Below are positions 4,702 to 7,694 of a stretch of DNA of 7,694 nucleotides, one piece after another (within the stretch, counting starts at the first letter, position 1; each line of letters opens with the position of its first letter). Source of the stretch: CAZYFS01 sp964647465 (GTDB lineage: Bacteria > Patescibacteriota > Minisyncoccia > Minisyncoccales > UBA1441); the NCBI GenBank assembly GCA_964647465.1, contig CAZYFS010000013.1, positions 1 to 7,694 on the forward strand, in the 5' to 3' direction. The translations under genes and the position numbers were made by a program. The notes under the pieces are model-generated. The model saw nothing but the letters and a program-made list of their open reading frames with translations. It was not told where the DNA came from and ran no database searches.

Positions 4702-6096
4702 ATGCAGAGAATAAAAATTTCTAAGGCCTCAGAGTATTTGGGCAAATCAGTAAAATTAGCCGGATGGGTTAACTGTTATCGTGATCATGGAAAGTTAATC
4801 TTTGTTGACCTAAGAGATCGTTCAGGATTGATTCAAATAGTTCTTGATCAAAACATTGATCAAGCCAATAAACTCCGTTCGGAATGGGTGATAGAAATTG
4901 TGGGTGAAGTTAAGAAGCGCCCAGAAAACATGTTAAATAAAAAAGTAGAAAACGGAGATATTGAAATAAAAGTTAAAGAATTAGTTGTTTTATCAGAAGC
5001 AAAAACTCTCCCTTTTTCAATCAAAGGAGACGGAAAAGAAATCAAAGAAGAAGAAAGGCTAAAATATCGTTACCTTGATTTAAGAAGAGATCGCTTGAAA
5101 AGAAATTTAATATTTCGGCAAAGAACTTTGGATTTCATGCGAGAGTTTTTAACTGAAAGAGATTTTATATCAGTCGAAACTCCAATTTTAACTAAATCGA
5201 CTCCGGAAGGAGCGAGAGATTTTCTAGTTCCTTCTCGAATCTATCCAGGCAACTTCTACGCTCTTCCTCAAAGCCCTCAGCAATATAAACAATTATTGAT
5301 GGTTGCTGGCCTAGAAAGATACTTTCAAATTGCTCGTTGTTTTCGAGATGAAGATTCTCGAGCTGATAGGCAGCCAGAGTTTACTCAACTTGATTTAGAA
5401 ATGTCTTTTGTCGAGCAAGAGGATATCTTGAAGCTTGTCGAAAAGTTAATGGTTGATTTAATTAAAGATATTTTCCCGGAGAAGAAAATGACCTTTACTT
5501 CTTTCCCAAGAATTTCTTACGTAGATTCAATAAAGAAATATAAAACAGATCGTCCGGATCTGCGGAAAAATAAAGATGACGACGAAGAATTAGCTTTTTC
5601 TTTTATTATTGATTTTCCTATGTTTGAAAAGCAATCTTCGCAAGAAGGATGGACAACAATGCATCATCCTTTTACTCGCCTGCAAGAAGATGATTGTTCG
5701 AAAATTAAAAAATCTCCCGGAGAGATGAAAGCTTTTCAATACGACCTTGCTTTGAATGGACATGAAATTGGAGGGGGAAGCTTAAGATCACACCGACCAG
5801 AAATGCTAAAAACTGTTTTTGCGATATTAGGGCATGAGGCAAATGATATCGAAAGAAAATTTAATCATTTGTTAACCGCCTTTGAATACGGAGTTCCTCC
5901 TCATGGAGGAATTGCCATTGGCTTAGATCGACTTTTAGCCATTCTTTTGGGCGAAAAGAGCATTCGAGAAGTAATCGCTTTTCCAAAAACAGGAGATGCT
6001 CGTTCATTGATGATGAACACTCCTTCGGTAGTAGAAAAAAAACAACTAACGGAATTGTCTCTAGAAATCAGAAAGAAAGATGACGCAGAAAAATAA
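4702..6096 (+). CDS. aspS: Aspartyl-tRNA synthetase, bacterial type lacking the GAD insertion domain
   Basis: A class II synthetase that charges tRNA-Asp. It has an N-terminal OB-fold anticodon-binding domain (about 1-105, GWVNCYRDHG then FVDLRDRSG). Motif 1 lies around 149-176 (ISVETPILTKSTPEGARDF). The substrate-binding QSPQ is at 190-193, motif 2 at 206-236 (FRDEDSRADRQPEFTQLD) and motif 3 at 403-414 (GIAIGLDRLLAI). Bacterial AspRS is usually about 590 residues because a GAD domain sits between the PDLR and IDFPMFE blocks. Here those blocks (285-288 and 303-309) are 14 residues apart, against well over 100 in E. coli. His29 in RDHG matches the position where non-discriminating enzymes (which also charge tRNA-Asn for GatCAB) carry His and E. 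coli carries Leu. This is a hint only. No SD lies at usable distance: AAGGAG at 4682-4687 is 14 bases off and inside codons. Confidence 0.96.
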   Translation: MQRIKISKASEYLGKSVKLAGWVNCYRDHGKLIFVDLRDRSGLIQIVLDQNIDQANKLRSEWVIEIVGEVKKRPENMLNKKVENGDIEIKVKELVVLSEAKTLPFSIKGDGKEIKEEERLKYRYLDLRRDRLKRNLIFRQRTLDFMREFLTERDFISVETPILTKSTPEGARDFLVPSRIYPGNFYALPQSPQQYKQLLMVAGLERYFQIARCFRDEDSRADRQPEFTQLDLEMSFVEQEDILKLVEKLMVDLIKDIFPEKKMTFTSFPRISYVDSIKKYKTDRPDLRKNKDDDEELAFSFIIDFPMFEKQSSQEGWTTMHHPFTRLQEDDCSKIKKSPGEMKAFQYDLALNGHEIGGGSLRSHRPEMLKTVFAILGHEANDIERKFNHLLTAFEYGVPPHGGIAIGLDRLLAILLGEKSIREVIAFPKTGDARSLMMNTPSVVEKKQLTELSLEIRKKDDAEK

Positions 6097-6417
6097 AAAA
6101 CTTCTTTTCTGTATTTGCGGAGCGATTTTATTCTTAGGAATGATGGGATCCTATTATTTTTTTTATGCTAAGCAAATAATTGCCGAAAAAGAATTTGCGA
6201 ATAGTACGGCAGATTTCCATCAACAAGATCGTTCGTTGGCAGAAATTTATCAACCAATAAGAAGATGGAATGTAAAAGAGATTGATTTGATTGCAAAGGC
6301 AGCGGGAGCAATTGAGTTAGAGCAAGGAGTTCCTCTAAAGGTACTTTTTACTAAAAATATGCAACAATCCTTGCCAGTTGCTAGTTTAAGCAAATTAGTA
6401 GGAGCGATGGTTTGTTT
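6080..6417 (+). CDS. D-Ala-D-Ala carboxypeptidase-like serine hydrolase (peptidase S11), 3' part lost in gap
   Basis: 112 residues are readable before the gap. A short basic start is followed by a membrane segment at about 8-30 (LLFCICGAILFLGMM and on), so the protein is probably anchored with its catalytic domain outside. The region from Ala74 shows the S11 pattern: AGAIELEQG, then LFTKNMQQSLPVASLSKLVGAMV, with the nucleophile motif SxxK at Ser102-Lys105. Enzymes of this family (DacA type) remove the terminal D-Ala of peptidoglycan stems. The SxN and KTG motifs would lie in the gap, so activity cannot be judged. The ATG lies inside aspS (17-base overlap), suggesting translational coupling. 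The following mraY and murI support a wall role. A class A beta-lactamase-like relative is a less likely alternative. Confidence 0.75.
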
Positions 6418-6517
6418 NNNNNNNNNNNNNNNNNNNNNNNNNNNNNNNNNNNNNNNNNNNNNNNNNNNNNNNNNNNNNNNNNNNNNNNNNNNNNNNNNNN
6501 NNNNNNNNNNNNNNNNN
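6418..6517. other. Assembly gap, 100 N, between the dac-like gene and mraY
   Basis: Exactly 100 N. The sequence on its left is an S11 protein broken just after SxxK, and on its right an MraY missing about its first 85 residues. Together they require several hundred missing bases at least, so the placeholder clearly understates the real length unless the contigs were joined wrongly. Whole genes could be hidden here. Confidence 0.97.
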
Positions 6518-7290
6518 TTTTTGAAAAAATGAATTTTCTTAGCAGAGGAGAAACATGGCTTCCTTTGTTTGCATTAATTATTGCTTCTTTATTGGGATTG
6601 GTGGATGATCTTTCTCAAATATTCGGAAAAGGAAAATACGTTGGGGGAGGATTAAGTTTGTCGAAAAGAATTCTTATAATTGTTTTAATCGGGCTTATTG
6701 GTGGTCTGTGGTTTTATTTCAAACTTGACGTGGAGACTATTCATATCCCTGGAAACGGAGATTTTAATATAGGGTGGTGGTATATTCTCTTGTTTATTAT
6801 TGTTATGCTGGGCACTTATAGTGGGGGAGTGATTGATGGGTTAGATGGATTGGCGGGAGGGAGTTTTGCTACTTTTTTTACGGCTTTTGCCATAATTGCC
6901 ATTTTCCAAGGACAAATTAATTTAGCTACTTTTTGTTTTGTTTTAGTTGGAGCGATACTTGCTTTTCTCTGGTTCAACATTCCGCCAGCAAGATTCTATA
7001 TGGGAGAAACTGGAGTAATGGGATTGTGTGCTACTTTGGCGGTTGTTGCTTTCTTAACGGATTCTGTTTTTGTTCTTCCGATTATCGCTTTTCCTTTGGT
7101 TGTTGAATCGGGTTCGTGTATACTTCAATTACTTTCTAAAAAAATTAGAAAGAAGAAAATCTTTTTAGCAGCCCCTATTCATCATCATTTTGAGGCCAAA
7201 GGTTGGCCTGCTTACAAGGTAACGATGAGGTTTTGGGTCATAGGACTTGTCGCCGCTTTAATTGGGGTAGCAATTAGATTGTTGGGATAA
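6518..7290 (+). CDS. mraY: Phospho-N-acetylmuramoyl-pentapeptide transferase, 5' end lost in gap
   Basis: MraY moves phospho-MurNAc-pentapeptide from UDP onto undecaprenyl phosphate to make lipid I in the inner membrane. Codons are in frame from 6520 and give 256 residues (family 320-360). The first two membrane helices are missing and about eight are visible. Marks in order are LVDDLSQ (the DD pair at fragment 29-30), VIDGLDGLAGG, FYMGETG, and the MraY-specific APIHHHFEAKGW followed by RFWVIG. Three active-site positions differ from the norm: DDxxK has Gln for Lys, the NLTDGLDG motif has lost its Asn, and the Mg-binding Asp of MGD is Glu (7006-7008). The HHH motif separates it from WecA/TagO relatives. 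The real start lies in the gap. Apparent starts upstream of the gap are artefacts. Confidence 0.93.
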
Positions 7291-7308
7291 TTTTAAAAAT
7301 TTATAAAA

Positions 7309-7694
7309 ATGATAGGAATCTTTGATTCGGGGTTAGGAGGGTTAACTATAGCTAAAGAAATATTTAAACTTTTCCCTTCCTATCCGCTTCTTTATTTTGG
7401 CGATACAGCTAATTTGCCATATGGACTTAAACCAAAGCATTTAGTTAGAGAATATTCTGAAGAAGCCGTTGATTGGATGAAAAAGAAGGGAGCCAATTTA
7501 ATCATTATTGCCTGTCATACCTCTTCTTGCTTAGCGGGGGATTATTTAAAAAAGAAATTTTACCCTTTCCCTGTAATAGATATGATTGCTTCCACGGTTA
7601 AAGCGGGAGTAAATTCTACGAGCAATGGAAAAATTGGGATAATAGGAACTCCTTCGACAATTAAAAGCGAAGTTTACCAAAAAAAATTACAAGA
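7309..7694 (+). CDS. murI: Glutamate racemase, N-terminal part (runs off the window)
   Basis: MurI converts L-Glu to D-Glu for the peptidoglycan stem peptide using two cysteines. The start MIGIFDSGLGGLTIAKEI is the family signature with catalytic Asp6, followed by YFGDTANLPYG and IIIACHTSSC with the first catalytic Cys69. Then come VIDMI and KIGIIGTPSTIKSEVY. The residue after Cys69 is His where the family has Asn (ACNT). The 128 codons are about half of the usual 260-270 residues, and the second Cys lies beyond the window. The start is 18 bases after the mraY stop, in an AT-only spacer with no Shine-Dalgarno, so it is probably cotranscribed with mraY. Confidence 0.93.
   Translation, partial: MIGIFDSGLGGLTIAKEIFKLFPSYPLLYFGDTANLPYGLKPKHLVREYSEEAVDWMKKKGANLIIIACHTSSCLAGDYLKKKFYPFPVIDMIASTVKAGVNSTSNGKIGIIGTPSTIKSEVYQKKLQ

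Noticed and set aside
4860..5045. Minus-strand reading frame opposite aspS
   Set aside because: It is a short shadow of a well-supported gene with no recognisable motif.
6412..6534. Apparent starts and ends crossing the second gap (ATG at 6412 for mraY, stop near 6530 for the dac-like gene)
   Set aside because: These joins depend on counting the placeholder as real sequence, so both genes are given as broken at the gap.
1..7694. CRISPR array, insertion sequence, prophage or defence system
   Set aside because: No spaced direct repeats, transposase-like proteins or terminal inverted repeats were seen. All genes are housekeeping types except the response regulator.

Overview
The window looks like part of a chromosome from a Candidate Phyla Radiation (Patescibacteria) bacterium, most likely of the Parcubacteria type. 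This is inferred from an AT-rich, densely packed genome, short protein versions (a 464-residue AspRS), a strongly divergent 16S rRNA, a single-domain response regulator next to tRNAs and aspS, and translation starts that almost all lack a Shine-Dalgarno motif. A phylum-level call would need a 16S or ribosomal-protein tree. Two runs of exactly 100 N (1095-1194 and 6418-6517) show that this is a scaffold with default-size gaps, probably from a metagenome.

Layout, all on the + strand. Positions 1-279 hold the 3' end of rnhB (RNase HII). A candidate promoter at 297-325 precedes rpmF (L32), nusB and rnc (RNase III, interrupted by the first gap), followed by rpsP (S16 with a long Lys/Glu tail containing a 75-bp tandem duplication). 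A good rRNA promoter (2356-2384) then drives an orphan 16S rRNA gene (about 2451-3942). Its leader and trailer form a long imperfect stem of the kind RNase III cuts. A terminator-like hairpin follows, then tRNA-Ile(GAT) and tRNA-Ala(TGC). No 23S gene follows within the window. Next come a CheY-like response regulator, aspS without its GAD insertion domain, the start of a D-Ala-D-Ala carboxypeptidase-like protein cut by the second gap, mraY (5' end lost in the same gap) and the 5' part of murI.

The first half is a ribosome production block: two ribosomal proteins, a rRNA antitermination factor (NusB), the rRNA-processing nuclease (RNase III), the small-subunit rRNA and two tRNAs. The second half is charging and wall synthesis: AspRS, then three peptidoglycan functions (cross-link trimming, lipid I synthesis, D-Glu supply).

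The most striking observation is at the 16S 3' end. Helix 45 is intact through compensated base pairs, but the tail that should read GGATCACCTCCTTA reads GGATTAAAAAAC, so the anti-Shine-Dalgarno is absent. No start codon that follows an intergenic spacer in the window has a GGAG-type motif at a usable distance, which fits. The same rRNA has compensated substitutions in the 530-loop pseudoknot and in helices 28, 35, 36 and 45, plus uncompensated changes at the decoding-site base equivalent to C1400 (now U) and at G1516 (now A). MraY also carries changes at three active-site positions.
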